Assembly: GCA_005888315.1 (NCBI GenBank)
Contig: VAWH01000025.1
Coordinates: 21,104-85,103, forward strand
Reading direction: 5' to 3'
DNA from: Actinomycetota bacterium
GTDB taxonomy: Bacteria > Actinomycetota > Thermoleophilia > Gaiellales > Gaiellaceae
DNA length: 64,000 nt
The notes below the pieces were generated by a model that ran no database searches, was not told the origin of the DNA, and saw only the letters and a program-made list of their open reading frames with translations. Position numbers and translations under genes: made by a program. This document shows, one piece after another, positions 41,583 to 50,813 of this stretch (position 1 is its first letter; every line of letters starts with the position of its first letter).

Positions 41583-43003
41583 CTCCGGAGTCGCGCGCCC
41601 AGGTCGCGCAGGGTCTCCAGGATCAAGTCGACGTCATTGGACGTCGTCCGCCAGTTGACGAAAGCGGGGCGGAAAGCGACCTTGCCCTTCCAGCACGTGG
41701 TGCCGGCGTAGATGCGACCGTCGGTCAGCACCGCCTCGCCGATGCGTTGGTTCAAATCGTCCAGCTCCGGCTCGGTGGCGCCGGCCGGCCGGTAGCGGAA
41801 GCAGACCACGTTCAACGGCACCGGCGCCAGCAGCTCGAAGTCCTCCGCGGACTCGACCTGCGCGGCGAGCCGAGCGGCGTTGTCGAGGCAGCGCTCGACG
41901 ATCGCCCTGTAGCCGCTGCGACCGTAGGCCGCGAGCGTCGCCCAGACTGCCAGCGACCGCGCCCGGCGCGAGAGCTCGGGCGCGCGGAAGGCGAAGATCG
42001 GGTGGTCTTCGGAGGCTTCCGGCAGGTAGGCCGCTCCGGCAGCGAACGTCCGCCCCAAGAGCTCGCGGTCTCGCACGAATGCGAAGCCGCAGTCGAAGGG
42101 AACGTTCAACCACTTGTGTCCGTCCGCGATCACCGAATGGGCCCGCTCGACACCGGCCGCCAGACCGGCCGTCCGGGGCGAGACCCGCGCGAACAGCCCG
42201 AAGGCGCCGTCGATGTGTAACCAGGCGCCGAACTCGTCGCAGAGATCGGCGATCTCCTCGAGCGGGTCGAACAGCCCCGTGTTCACCTCGCCGGCGTTGC
42301 CGATCACGATCGAGGGCGCGCCGGCGAGGGCCTGAAGCTCGTGCGCGAGCGCCGCCAGATCCATGGCGCCGCCCCCGTCGGCGCAAATCTTCAGGCGGCC
42401 GCGACCGAGCCCGAGCATCGCCAGCGCCTTGAGGGCGGTCACGTGGACGAAGCCGCTCGTCAGCACCGGAGCCTGCGGCAAGTCGGCGAGGCCGTCTGCC
42501 GAGACGTCGACGCCGTGGCGCTCTCCCCACCACTGGCGCGCGGCCGCCAGGCCGCTGAAGTTCGCCATCTGCCCGCCGGTAACTAGCACGCCGTCCCAGT
42601 CGGAGGGAAGCCCGAACAGCTCGCGGAGCCAGCGGAGCGAGAGGAGTTCGAGCCGAGCGGCTAGCGGGCTTGCGTCCCAGCCGCCGGCGTTCTGGTCGAG
42701 CAGCGAGGTCAGCCAGTCGGCGCCGAGCGCCGCAGGCGTCGCTCCGCCCATCACCCAGTGGAAGAAGCGCGGCCCGGAGGAGCGGACGTGGGCGTCGAGT
42801 CCGCCCTCGATCAGGCGATCGAGTGCTCCGAGGGTGCCTAGGCCCTCGTCCGGAAGCGGGCCGTCGAAGGCCGCGGCGGCCTCGTCGGAGCGGGCGAGGC
42901 GGACTGGACCGTTCGCGAGCGAATCGAGATACGCCTCGGCCTCGGCCGCCACCCGCTCGAGCGCCGCCAGGCCGTCCGCGGGCTGGTCGAGCGGGTCGGC
43001 CAC
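41579..43003 (-). CDS. PLP-dependent amino-acid decarboxylase (group II type)
   Basis: 474 residues from GTG at 43003 (an ATG at 43030 would overlap the divergent phosphoesterase start). PLP-lysine in DGHKWLNVPFDCGF, cofactor-binding region with WLHIDGAFGLFARVS, and SSGPRFFHWVMGGATPAALG at the N-terminal side. Related to aromatic-L-amino-acid, glutamate and tyrosine decarboxylases. Substrate not resolvable by eye; possible product is a biogenic amine. Confidence 0.88.
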   Translation of the reverse strand: MADPLDQPADGLAALERVAAEAEAYLDSLANGPVRLARSDEAAAAFDGPLPDEGLGTLGALDRLIEGGLDAHVRSSGPRFFHWVMGGATPAALGADWLTSLLDQNAGGWDASPLAARLELLSLRWLRELFGLPSDWDGVLVTGGQMANFSGLAAARQWWGERHGVDVSADGLADLPQAPVLTSGFVHVTALKALAMLGLGRGRLKICADGGGAMDLAALAHELQALAGAPSIVIGNAGEVNTGLFDPLEEIADLCDEFGAWLHIDGAFGLFARVSPRTAGLAAGVERAHSVIADGHKWLNVPFDCGFAFVRDRELLGRTFAAGAAYLPEASEDHPIFAFRAPELSRRARSLAVWATLAAYGRSGYRAIVERCLDNAARLAAQVESAEDFELLAPVPLNVVCFRYRPAGATEPELDDLNQRIGEAVLTDGRIYAGTTCWKGKVAFRPAFVNWRTTSNDVDLILETLRDLGARLRS

Positions 43004-43014
43004 GTCCTCGAATC

Positions 43015-43020
43015 TACAGT
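43015..43020 (+). promoter_or_regulatory. -10 box of phosphoesterase gene
   Basis: TACAGT, 8 nt before the ATG at 43029. The divergent decarboxylase starts only 26 bp away, so both transcripts must originate within this short space. Confidence 0.45.
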
Positions 43021-43028
43021 GTCGCGCC

Positions 43029-43844
43029 ATGGTCACCGCGATCGCGATCGGCGCCGGGGCTGCCGCGGCGGCCGCACTCGGCTGGGGCCACTTCGAGGCC
43101 GGCTGGGTGCGGCTAGAAGAACTCGAGTGCCCGTTGGAACGGCTGCCGCCCGAGCTGGCCGGATTACGGATCACGCACCTGTCGGACTTCCACCTCGGTT
43201 TTCCCTCCCGCGGCGGGCAGGCCGTAGTGCGCGCGATCGAGTGGACTTCCTCGCGGTCACCGGACCTCGTTCTCGTCTCGGGCGACCTGCTGTCTCGCCG
43301 AGGGGGCGAGCCGCTGCTGCGCGAGTTGCTCGCGCGCCTGCCGAATTGCTACGCCGTACTCGGCAACCACGACTTCGCCGAGACGAAGGATCCGTTTGCC
43401 GCGCGCTCGCCGGTGGGCGATCTGAGGCCGGCGACCCTGCTGCTCGACGAGGCGAAGATGCTCGAGCTGCGGGGGCGCCGCGTTCAGATCGTCGGTGTCG
43501 ATCCGCGTTCGTACCGTCGCGGACTCGCGCGGCCGGAGCGTCTCGCCGATCCCGAGGCGGACCTGCGAATCCTGCTCTGCCATTTCCCGAACGTGATCGA
43601 CCGGCTGCCGAAGCGCGTTTTCGATCTCGTGGTCGCGGGCCACCTGCACGCGGGCCAGATCACGCTGCCGCTGCCGGGCCGGCGGATCCCGCTTGCCCAC
43701 CCGCGCTGGCGCTACTTCCACGGCCTCTATGGGCACCAAGGCGGCACCTTGCATGTCTCGGCCGGCCTGGGTACGACCTTCGTCCCGTTTCGGTTCCTGG
43801 CGCGGCCAGAAGCAACGGAGCTCGTGCTCGTACAATCACAGTGA
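43029..43844 (+). CDS. Calcineurin-like metallophosphoesterase
   Basis: 271 residues. Dimetal signature ITHLSDFHLG, then VSGDLLS, LGNHDF and VAGHLHAGQ, i.e. the full D-x-H, GD, GNHD and GH-x-H set of this superfamily. The N-terminus is hydrophobic (AIAIGAGAAAAAALGWGHFE), so it may be anchored in the membrane with its active site outside, as in the YkuE-like group. Substrate (lipid, nucleotide or other phosphoester) unknown. Confidence 0.9.
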   Translation: MVTAIAIGAGAAAAAALGWGHFEAGWVRLEELECPLERLPPELAGLRITHLSDFHLGFPSRGGQAVVRAIEWTSSRSPDLVLVSGDLLSRRGGEPLLRELLARLPNCYAVLGNHDFAETKDPFAARSPVGDLRPATLLLDEAKMLELRGRRVQIVGVDPRSYRRGLARPERLADPEADLRILLCHFPNVIDRLPKRVFDLVVAGHLHAGQITLPLPGRRIPLAHPRWRYFHGLYGHQGGTLHVSAGLGTTFVPFRFLARPEATELVLVQSQ

Positions 43845-43859
43845 GTGGACGGAGATTGA

Positions 43860-44162
43860 ATGGACGGCCAGGCGAGCATCTCGAGCGAGGTTCTCGCGCG
43901 CTACGCCGCCGACGCCGCCTTGGAGATCGACGGAGTTCGCGGCCTCGTCGCGAGCCAGCTGCACAGGCATCGTGGCGTTCGCGTCAGCGGCGAGGACGGG
44001 AGCGTCACGATCGAGCTGCACCTGGACGTCGACTGGGGCACACGGCTCCCCGAGCTCGGGCACGAGGTCCAGCGGCACGTGCTCGAGTACCTGGAGCGAA
44101 TGGTCGGGACTCGCCCGGCAGCGATCAACGTCGTGATCGACGCGATCGGGGAGGCACGGTGA
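43860..44162 (+). CDS. Asp23/Gls24 family protein
   Basis: 100 residues: MDGQASISSEVLARYAADAA, IELHLDVDWGTRLPELGHEV and RHVLEYLERMVGTRPAAINV. This is the DUF322/Asp23 fold, found in envelope-stress and alkaline-shock proteins. It lies 15 bp after the phosphoesterase and its stop overlaps the next start (GTGA), so a three-gene unit is likely. Confidence 0.8.
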   Translation: MDGQASISSEVLARYAADAALEIDGVRGLVASQLHRHRGVRVSGEDGSVTIELHLDVDWGTRLPELGHEVQRHVLEYLERMVGTRPAAINVVIDAIGEAR

Positions 44163-44779
44163 CGCCGACCCGCATCCGCGGGTTGACGCGGTTGACCCTC
44201 GAGGAGGCGCCGATCGTCTGCCACAGCTGCGTCTGGTGGCAATCGAAGACCGGCCGGCGCGCGAACAAGGACCGCTGGATCGATCGAGCCGAGGACGATT
44301 TCGGGCCGTGGGGCTCGATCTACTACGACGACGACGGGCGCGTGATCGGCTCGATGCAGTACGGGCCGGCGCAGCTCTTTCCGCGGGCGTTCGAGCTGCC
44401 GGCGGGGCCGCCTTCCGAGGACGCGGTCATCGTCACATGCGCGTACCTCGTCGACCGCACGAGCCCCTGGGTGCTGCAGTCGCTCTTCCTCGCCGCGATC
44501 GGCGAGGCGAGGGACAAGGGCGCCAAGGCGCTGGAGACCTTCGCGTACCGGTACCCGGAAGGGGAGACGCAATACGAGCGTTTCCAGGTGCACAAAACCA
44601 TCTTTCCGCGCGACTTTCTCTCCGACTTCGGCTTTCAGACTGTGCGAGCCGCGGGGCCGGTCGAGCTCGTGCGGCTCGATTTCGGCGGCCTGATCCCTGT
44701 TGCGGAGGGGCGCCGCGCGAAGGTGCTCCGCCTCGTGCGTGAGGCCTTCTCGCCGGCCCCGGTGCCGCAGCGGCCCTAG
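44159..44779 (+). CDS. GNAT-like acetyltransferase
   Basis: 206 residues from GTG at 44159, overlapping the Asp23 stop by four bases. Contains CHSCVWWQSKTGR and a GNAT-like core with IGSMQYGPAQLFPRAFELP, VDRTSPWVLQSLFLAAIGEA and ALETFAYRYPEGET. The first motif with two cysteines and tryptophans marks a subgroup seen in actinobacteria. Substrate unknown. A family B repeat follows immediately. Confidence 0.7.
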   Translation: MTPTRIRGLTRLTLEEAPIVCHSCVWWQSKTGRRANKDRWIDRAEDDFGPWGSIYYDDDGRVIGSMQYGPAQLFPRAFELPAGPPSEDAVIVTCAYLVDRTSPWVLQSLFLAAIGEARDKGAKALETFAYRYPEGETQYERFQVHKTIFPRDFLSDFGFQTVRAAGPVELVRLDFGGLIPVAEGRRAKVLRLVREAFSPAPVPQRP

Positions 44780-44843
44780 GCGTCGCTTGCGACGCCGATC
44801 TAGAGGACGTCCCGGAATTGCCGGGGCGTCCGTCTGATCCCGG
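44779..44843. repeat. Family B hairpin repeat, copy 7 (forward)
   Basis: GGCGTCGCTTGCGACGCCGA TCTAGAGGACGT, arms CCCGG/CCGGG around AATTG, then GTCCGTCTGATCCCGG. It begins at the stop codon of the acetyltransferase and lies in the gap before a convergent gene. Confidence 0.7.
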
Positions 44844-44885
44844 TTGGCGACGCCGGCGTCGATGGAGTCTTTCGTAGAGGATTTC

Positions 44886-45353
44886 TTAGGCGACGGCCGG
44901 CGTGCTTCGCCAGGTGCTGCGGATGCTGGAAGCCGCCGCGACCATGAGCACGATCGGGCAGCTGATCGCCGTCTGCAGCCGGGGCAGCAGCGTCTCGTCC
45001 GTAGGATCGGCGACTGCGATCACGAGGCCGCCTTCGGGCGTGAAGCGCACCGGCAGCGCCGGCAAGGTCTCGCCGAGGCTCCGCGGCAAGGTGCCTGCCG
45101 CATGGCGGTCCACCGAGTTGGCTTCGAGGTTGACGAACGGGACGCCGGCCTGTTCGGCCAGCGTGCGGGCCAGCTCGTCCTCGAAGACGAATCCGAGGCG
45201 GACGAGGGTCTCGCCGAGGAGGCCACCGTGGACGCGGCGCTCGGTCAGCGCGTCGTCGAGCTGGGCCTCGGTGATCAGGCCCTTTTCGATCAGCAGTTCG
45301 CCAAGCTGGAGGCGGGGCTTTTGGCCGAGGGGATTCGGGTCGCCAAGCCGCAT
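44886..45353 (-). CDS. Stand-alone MshEN (GspE N-terminal) domain protein
   Basis: 155 residues with the N-terminal GspE/MshE domain only: RLQLGELLIEKGLITEAQLD, GLLGETLVRLGFVFEDELA and VPFVNLEANSVDRHA. In MshE this domain binds cyclic di-GMP through paired repeats of this type. No ATPase domain follows. Two cyclic-di-GMP enzymes and a second MshEN protein (58.3 kb) occur in the window, so cyclic-di-GMP binding is a reasonable guess. Confidence 0.75.
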   Translation of the reverse strand: MRLGDPNPLGQKPRLQLGELLIEKGLITEAQLDDALTERRVHGGLLGETLVRLGFVFEDELARTLAEQAGVPFVNLEANSVDRHAAGTLPRSLGETLPALPVRFTPEGGLVIAVADPTDETLLPRLQTAISCPIVLMVAAASSIRSTWRSTPAVA

Positions 45354-45412
45354 GAGTTACTCATCGTCCCTAGCGGACGATTCCTTGAATTTGGAGCGGA
45401 ATCCGTTCGGTC

Positions 45413-46354
45413 TTACGCTGCGACAGGGCGACGCGCAGACAGCAGCTCCGCGATCTGAATCGCGTTCAGCGCGGCGCCCTTGCGCAGGTTGTCGCAGGCG
45501 AGGAAGAGCGTGAGGCCGCCGCTCTCCGCAGCCCGGTCGAGGCGGATCCTGCCGACGAGCACCTCGTCCACGCCGGCCGCCTTACCCGGCGTCGGGAAGT
45601 TCTCGACGCGCACGCTCGGTGCGGCCGCCAGCAGCTCCCGGACCCGCTCCGGTGAAAGCGGCTCGACGGTCTCGATCCAGACCGACTCGGCATGGCCGAC
45701 CATGACGGGAACCCGGACACATGTCGCGCTGACCGGAAGCTCGGGCAGCTCGAGGATCTTCCGCGTTTCGTCTCGCAGCTTGGTCTCCTCGTCGAACTCT
45801 TCGCCGTCGAAGTCCCACTCCATCTCGAGATCCCCCTCGGCAGGAACCTGGGCGCGGAGGCGCTCCATGCGCTCGAGTCCGGCTCCTGACGCCGCCTGGT
45901 AGGTCGCGAGCCTGACGCGAGCGAGGCCCGCCGCCTCGTGCAGGGGCTTGAGGACGCAGGTGAGGGGGATCGAGGAGCAGTTCGGGTTGGCGACGATCCC
46001 GTCGTGCTCGAGCGCTCGCTCGCCGTTCACCTCTGGGACGACAAGCGGAATGCCGGGTTCGAGGCGGTAGGCCGACGACTTGTCAATCGCGATCGCGCCG
46101 CCGCGGACGGCGTGGGGGACGAGGTCGCGGCTCGCCGCCGTGCCGATTGAGAACAGACAGAAGTCGAGGTCTCCGTCGGACAGCGCCTCCGGCGTCGCCT
46201 CCTCGACTATGAAACCCTCGACGTCTCGGCCGACCGAGCGCGCGCTTGCGAAGGCGCGGACGTTCTCGTAACCACGCTCGCGGAGCAGCCGGAGCGTGAC
46301 CGGGCCGACCGCCCCGGTCGCGCCGACGACGCCGATCGCCGCATCGCGTTCCAC
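45413..46354 (-). CDS. asd: Aspartate-semialdehyde dehydrogenase
   Basis: 313 residues from GTG at 46354 (CACAAT 6 nt upstream). GVVGATGAVGPVTLRLL binds NADP; catalytic Cys126 lies in VANPNCSSIPL. Makes aspartate semialdehyde for lysine, threonine and methionine and for peptidoglycan. It follows lysA by 19 bp, and lysC precedes lysA on the same strand, giving a lysine-branch cluster. Confidence 0.92.
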   Translation of the reverse strand: MERDAAIGVVGATGAVGPVTLRLLRERGYENVRAFASARSVGRDVEGFIVEEATPEALSDGDLDFCLFSIGTAASRDLVPHAVRGGAIAIDKSSAYRLEPGIPLVVPEVNGERALEHDGIVANPNCSSIPLTCVLKPLHEAAGLARVRLATYQAASGAGLERMERLRAQVPAEGDLEMEWDFDGEEFDEETKLRDETRKILELPELPVSATCVRVPVMVGHAESVWIETVEPLSPERVRELLAAAPSVRVENFPTPGKAAGVDEVLVGRIRLDRAAESGGLTLFLACDNLRKGAALNAIQIAELLSARRPVAA

Positions 46355-46360
46355 GCCCGC

Positions 46361-46366
46361 ATTGTG
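46361..46366 (-). promoter_or_regulatory. -10 box of asd
   Basis: CACAAT on the minus strand, 6 nt before the GTG; the same box precedes the Rrf2 gene at 3404-3409. Confidence 0.4.
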
Positions 46367-46373
46367 CCTTCTT

Positions 46374-47609
46374 TCATGTGCGCTCATTCCGAACCAGGTC
46401 GTCGTAGGTTCCTCGTTCGCGGCTGACGCGCCAGCTTCCTTGTTCGAGCACGACCTCGGCGCAGAGCGGCCGGGCGTTGTACGTCGAGGACATGACGCGG
46501 CCGTAGGCGCCGGCGAGCTCGACCGCGATCAGGTCGCCGCGACGTGGCAGGGGCAGTCCGCGGCCCAGCGCAAGGAAATCGCCGCTCTCGCAGAGCGGGC
46601 CGACGACGTCTACCTGCGTCTCCTCGCGGTCGTCGCCGGCCAGCACGGCGATCGGGTGCTCGGCCCCGTAGAGGGCGGGTCGGAGCAGATCGTTGCTGCC
46701 GCCGTCGCAGACGGCGATCGTCCTGCCGCCGGCCTGCTTCACGTGCAGGACGCGGGTGACGAACGTGCCGACGGGACCCGCGAGGTGGCGTCCGGGCTCC
46801 AGGACGAGCGTCGCGTCGAGGCCCCCCGCGATCTCGGCGAGCGAGTCCACGTAGGCGGGGAGGTCCGGCTCGGCGGCGCCGTAAGAAATCCCCAATCCGC
46901 CGCCGGCGTCGAAGTCCTCTAGCCGGATCCCTGCACGCTCCAGCTCACGCCAGAGCTCGGCCGCCGGCGTGGCGGCCGCAAGCACCGGCGCCATGTCGAG
47001 CAGCTGCGAGCCGACGTGGAATGAGATCCCGACCGGATCGAGTGCAGCTTCGGCCGCCGCGCGCCGGAACGCTTCCGCCGCTTCGGCTCGTTGGAGGCCG
47101 AATTTGCTTGCACCGCCTCCGGTGGCGAGGTACTCGTGGCCGCCGCCGGCGACGTCGGGGTTCAGTCGGACCGAGACCGGTGCAACGCGCCCAAGCCGAC
47201 GCGCGGCGTCGGCGATCTCCTCGAGCTCCTCGAGCGATTCGACGTTGAGCGAGCGAATACCGGCCTCCACCGCCGCGCGGATCTCGTCTTCGCGCTTGCC
47301 CACGCCGGAGAAGACGATCGTTTTCGGGGCGATGCCGACCTGCAGGCACTTGGCGAGCTCGCCGCCTGAGACGACGTCCGCGCCGAGCCCCTCGGCCGCG
47401 ACCACCTCGAGCAGTGCCAGGGCGTCGTTGGCCTTGACCGCGTAGCAGGTCAGGTGAGGGACATCCGCCAGCGCGTCTTCGAACGTCCGGATCCGCTCAC
47501 GGAACCGGTCGAGGTCGTACGCGTAGAACGGCGTACCGACCTCGTCGGCGATCGTCGCGAGGCAGTGGTCTGACCGGCCACGTTCGCCGGCTCCCTGGCC
47601 CGCGGTCAC
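46374..47609 (-). CDS. lysA: Diaminopimelate decarboxylase
   Basis: 411 residues. PLP-lysine is Lys59 in TCYAVKAN; further sites are FHVGSQ, DAGGGLGI, VLEPGRHLAG and VCDGGSNDLL. Last step of lysine synthesis. The first 15 codons, including the GTG start, lie in a family A repeat (residues MTAGQGAGERGR); the true family sequence begins at about IADEVGTPFYAYDL. The repeat may have displaced the original start, and the N-terminus is therefore uncertain. Confidence 0.9.
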   Translation of the reverse strand: MTAGQGAGERGRSDHCLATIADEVGTPFYAYDLDRFRERIRTFEDALADVPHLTCYAVKANDALALLEVVAAEGLGADVVSGGELAKCLQVGIAPKTIVFSGVGKREDEIRAAVEAGIRSLNVESLEELEEIADAARRLGRVAPVSVRLNPDVAGGGHEYLATGGGASKFGLQRAEAAEAFRRAAAEAALDPVGISFHVGSQLLDMAPVLAAATPAAELWRELERAGIRLEDFDAGGGLGISYGAAEPDLPAYVDSLAEIAGGLDATLVLEPGRHLAGPVGTFVTRVLHVKQAGGRTIAVCDGGSNDLLRPALYGAEHPIAVLAGDDREETQVDVVGPLCESGDFLALGRGLPLPRRGDLIAVELAGAYGRVMSSTYNARPLCAEVVLEQGSWRVSRERGTYDDLVRNERT

Positions 47610-47728
47610 GCTGCGCCAGTGTCCCCGCTCGCCCTTGTCAAGGCTGCCAGCCTTGCCTGCGAACGTTCGCGGCCTCTGGCTTGGTGCTCGCGACCCAGGA
47701 AGCGGGCAACGTCACCAGCCAGACCACT
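47564..47728. repeat. Family A repeat, second full-length 165-bp copy
   Basis: AGTGGTCTGACCGGC at the left and GCCAGCCAGACCACT at the right are imperfect inverted repeats of 15 bp. The length is exactly that of the copy at 1751-1915. It occupies the gap between lysC and lysA and extends into the lysA coding frame. Confidence 0.85.
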
Positions 47729-47738
47729 CGCTCAGCCC

Positions 47739-48992
47739 TCAGACATGTTCTCGCTCGCTTCCGGTGGAGGCGAGGTCGAACGCCTCGTGGAGGGCGAGCA
47801 CCGTCCGTTCCGCGTCTGCGCCCTCGACGAAGAACGAGATCTTGATCGGCGAGGTGACGATGAAGCGGGCCTCGGTACCGATCTCGCGGAGCGTCGCGAA
47901 CGTGCGGGCCGCGATTCCGGGGTGGCTCTTCATGCCCGCGCCGATCAGGCTCACCTTCGCGAGCCCCTCGATGCAGTCGCAGCTCGCAGAGGCGCCTTCG
48001 AGCGCCGCTTCCGCGTCCGCGCGGTCGCCGAGCGGGGCCGAGAAGACGATCTCGTCGCCGGTCTGGATGATCGTGTCGACGTTGACGCCGCTTGCCGCGA
48101 GTGCGGCAAAGAGGTCGGCGCGATCGACTGAGCGGACGCGGTAGACGGCCTCGTCAAAGGTGTGGGCAACGCCGGAGATGATCGCCTTCTCAAGCATCCG
48201 CTCGTCTTCCTCGGTGACCCAGGTGCCGTCGTCGTCGCTGAACGTCGAGCGAACGTGCAGCTTGACGCCGTAGTTCCGCGCGACCTCGACCGAGCGTAGC
48301 TGAAGCACCTTCGCGCCCGAGGCGGCCAACTCGAGCATTTCGTCGTAGCTGACGGCGTGGAGCTTGCGCGCGCTCGGGACGATTCTCGGGTCGGCGGTGA
48401 ACACGCCCGCGACGTCCGTGTAGATCTCGCAGTGGCTCGCGGCGAGCGCGGCGGCGAGGGCGACGGCGGTGGTGTCGGAGCCGCCACGGCCGAGCGTCGT
48501 GATGTCCAAGCTCGTCGAGACGCCCTGGAAACCGGCCACCAGGACGACCTTGTCCTGGTCGAGCGCCTCGTGAATCCGGCGGGCACGGACGTCGACGATC
48601 TTCGCCTTGCCGTGGACGGTGTCGGTGACGATCCCCGCCTGGCTGCCGGTGAGCGAGATCGCCTCGTCGCCGAGATCGTGGATCGCCATCGCGGCCAGCG
48701 CGCAGGAGATTCGTTCGCCCACCGAGATCAGCATGTCGAGCTCGCGCGGCTCCGGGCGCGGCGAGATCTCGTAGGCGAGGCGAACGAGTTCGTCGGTCGT
48801 GTCGCCCATCGCCGAGAGCACGGCGACGACGCGCGTTCCCTCCGCGTGCGCGGCGACGATCCGCGCCGCGACGTCCTTCAGCTTCTGCGGGTCGGCGACG
48901 GACGTGCCGCCGAACTTCATCACGACCGTCCCCGCGCGGGCCGTCGCCTCGCCGGCGACGGCGGGGACAGTTTCGTACTCGGTCGTGGACAC
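47739..48992 (-). CDS. lysC: Aspartate kinase
   Basis: 417 residues. [16 protein letters not shown] and the catalytic [16 protein letters not shown] are intact; two ACT domains at the C-terminus (about 275-400) are the sites for lysine/threonine feedback. Phosphorylates aspartate, the first step of the branch continued by asd and lysA. GTG start with TACACT 7 nt upstream. Confidence 0.93.
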   Translation of the reverse strand: MSTTEYETVPAVAGEATARAGTVVMKFGGTSVADPQKLKDVAARIVAAHAEGTRVVAVLSAMGDTTDELVRLAYEISPRPEPRELDMLISVGERISCALAAMAIHDLGDEAISLTGSQAGIVTDTVHGKAKIVDVRARRIHEALDQDKVVLVAGFQGVSTSLDITTLGRGGSDTTAVALAAALAASHCEIYTDVAGVFTADPRIVPSARKLHAVSYDEMLELAASGAKVLQLRSVEVARNYGVKLHVRSTFSDDDGTWVTEEDERMLEKAIISGVAHTFDEAVYRVRSVDRADLFAALAASGVNVDTIIQTGDEIVFSAPLGDRADAEAALEGASASCDCIEGLAKVSLIGAGMKSHPGIAARTFATLREIGTEARFIVTSPIKISFFVEGADAERTVLALHEAFDLASTGSEREHV

Positions 48993-48999
48993 GCGCTGA

Positions 49000-49005
49000 A
49001 GTGTA
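49000..49005 (-). promoter_or_regulatory. -10 box of lysC
   Basis: TACACT on the minus strand, 7 nt before the GTG start; no ribosome-binding site in between. Confidence 0.5.
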
Positions 49006-49211
49006 GGCGGCGACTCGCGGTGACCTTTTTCTGGCAGTTGCCTGGCTTTCGGGTCGTGTCTGTGGACGAAAAGTCACACTTTCGTAGCAGTTGCCATGGC
49101 CGTTTGTGGCGGTTCGTGGGGACAGTCCTCAGGGACCTGGCGCGCGAGGCCGCGTCTGGTTTGGCGCCGTCCGTGCGACGTGAGCCGACCTCGTTCCGAT
49201 ACGAATGGCGC

Positions 49212-50180
49212 GTGCGCTACCGCCGACTCGGCTCCAGCGACCTCGAGATCTCGGAGATCTCGCTCGGCTCCTGGCTTACGTACGGCGTCGGTGTCGAGAA
49301 CGATCCGGCCCGCGCGTGCCTGGAAAAGGCGTTCGAGCTCGGGATGAACTTCATCGACACCGCGAACGTCTACGGGCGCGGAGCCGCGGAGGAGTTCCTC
49401 GGCGACGCGCTCGCGAAGCGGCCGCGCGACTCGTATGTGCTCGCGACGAAGCTCTTCTTCCCGATGGACGACACCGGCGAGAACAAGGGCCTCTCGCGCG
49501 GGCAGGTGTTCAAGCAAATCGACGACTCGCTCCGCCGTCTCCGCACCGACTACGTCGACCTCTACCAATGCCACCGCTACGACCCAGAGACCCCGCTTGA
49601 GGAGACGATGGAGGCGCTGACGGAGGTCGTCCGCCAGGGCAAGGCGCGCTACCTCGGCTTCAGCGAGTGGACGGCGCCGCAGATACAGGCGGCGCTCGAT
49701 CTCAGCCCACCGTACGAGAAGTTCGTCTCGAGCCAACCCCAGTACTCGATCCTGTGGCGCGTTCCGGAGCGCGAGGTGATCCCACTCTGCGCGGCAAACG
49801 GGATCTCGCAGGTCGTCTGGTCGCCGCTGGGACAGGGTGTCCTGACCGGGAAGTACACGCCGGGTCAGCCGCCGCCGCCGGACACGCGAATGGGCAACGA
49901 GATGGGTTGGGCGATGGACGAGTTCCGTGAGGACGGCGTGCTCGCGGCCGTCCAGCGGCTGCGGCCGATCGCGGACGGGCTCGGGATCACGATGGCGCAG
50001 CTCGCGCTCGCGTGGGTCCTCCGCGAGCCGAACGTCGCCTCGGCCATCATTGGCGCCTCACGCCCGGAGCAGGTCGCGGACAACGCGGCCGCGTCCGGGA
50101 TCGAGCTGGACGAGGAAGTGCTCCGCGCGATCGACGAAGCCGTCGGCGACGTCGTCATCAGCGGAGAGATCCCCGCCTAG
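49212..50180 (+). CDS. Aldo/keto reductase
   Basis: 322 residues. RYRRLGSSDLEISEISLGSW opening, NADPH-barrel signature GMNFIDTANVYGRGAAEEFL with the catalytic Asp/Tyr pair, Lys in YVLATKLFF, and His in YQCHRYDP. Resembles the potassium-channel beta-subunit-like AKRs. GTG with TACGAA 6 nt upstream; the 219-bp gap before it carries two copies of GCAGTTGCC but no gene. Its stop (TAG) abuts the recR stop (CTA) with no spacer. Confidence 0.9.
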   Translation: MRYRRLGSSDLEISEISLGSWLTYGVGVENDPARACLEKAFELGMNFIDTANVYGRGAAEEFLGDALAKRPRDSYVLATKLFFPMDDTGENKGLSRGQVFKQIDDSLRRLRTDYVDLYQCHRYDPETPLEETMEALTEVVRQGKARYLGFSEWTAPQIQAALDLSPPYEKFVSSQPQYSILWRVPEREVIPLCAANGISQVVWSPLGQGVLTGKYTPGQPPPPDTRMGNEMGWAMDEFREDGVLAAVQRLRPIADGLGITMAQLALAWVLREPNVASAIIGASRPEQVADNAAASGIELDEEVLRAIDEAVGDVVISGEIPA

Positions 50181-50771
50181 CTACATCTCGCGACGGCCGG
50201 ACAGGGCTCGCCCGAGAGTTACCTCGTCGGCGTACTCGAGGTCCCCGCCGACGGGGAGCCCGCTCGCGAGCCGCGTCACGCGCACGCGCCCGCGCAGGCG
50301 GTCGGCTAAGAAGGCGGCGGTCGCCTCGCCGGTCATGTTCGGGTTCGTGGCGAGGACGACCTCCTCGATGCCGTTCCGCTCGACCCGCCCGAGCAGCTCG
50401 TCGATGCGCAGGTGCTCGGGCTCGACGCCGTCGAGCGGCGAGAGCGCGCCGCCGAGGACGTGGTAGAGCCCGCGATACTCGTGCGTCCGCTCGACGGAGA
50501 TCAGGTCGACGGGCTGCTCGACGACGCAGACGATCGTGCGGTCGCGACGCGCGTCCTCGCAGATCGAGCAGAGCTCTTCCTCGGTCAGGTTTCCGCACTC
50601 CTTGCAGAAGCGGACGCGCTCCTTCACCTCCTGAACCGCGGAGGCGAGCGCGAGCGCCTCGTCCTTCGGCGCCCTGAGCAGGTGGAACGCGAGCCTGTGC
50701 GCCGTGCGCGTGCCGACGCCCGGCAGGCGTGTCAGCTGTGCGACGAGATTCTCGATCGCCGGTGAAACCAC
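50181..50771 (-). CDS. recR: Recombination mediator RecR
   Basis: 196 residues: helix-hairpin-helix LPGVGTRTAHRLAFHLLRA, four-cysteine zinc finger (CKECGNLTEEELCSIC) and a Toprim domain with VVEQPVDLISVERTHEYRG. Loads RecA with RecFO. Completes the conserved dnaX-ybaB-recR cluster, here with a cyclic-nucleotide-binding gene in between. Confidence 0.95.
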   Translation of the reverse strand: MVSPAIENLVAQLTRLPGVGTRTAHRLAFHLLRAPKDEALALASAVQEVKERVRFCKECGNLTEEELCSICEDARRDRTIVCVVEQPVDLISVERTHEYRGLYHVLGGALSPLDGVEPEHLRIDELLGRVERNGIEEVVLATNPNMTGEATAAFLADRLRGRVRVTRLASGLPVGGDLEYADEVTLGRALSGRREM

Positions 50772-50813
50772 CGGCCAATTCTGCCTATGCAGGTGGTGGT
50801 CGCCCGGCTTCGG

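Noticed and set aside
47619..48131. Plus-strand ORF beginning SPLALVKAASLACERSRPLAW
   Set aside because: It is translated repeat DNA; the same peptide is readable in the other full family A copy at 1752-1964. Not a gene.
49006..49211. Possible small gene before the aldo-keto reductase
   Set aside because: Frames are open but lack starts with ribosome-binding sites; only a repeated GCAGTTGCC word is notable.
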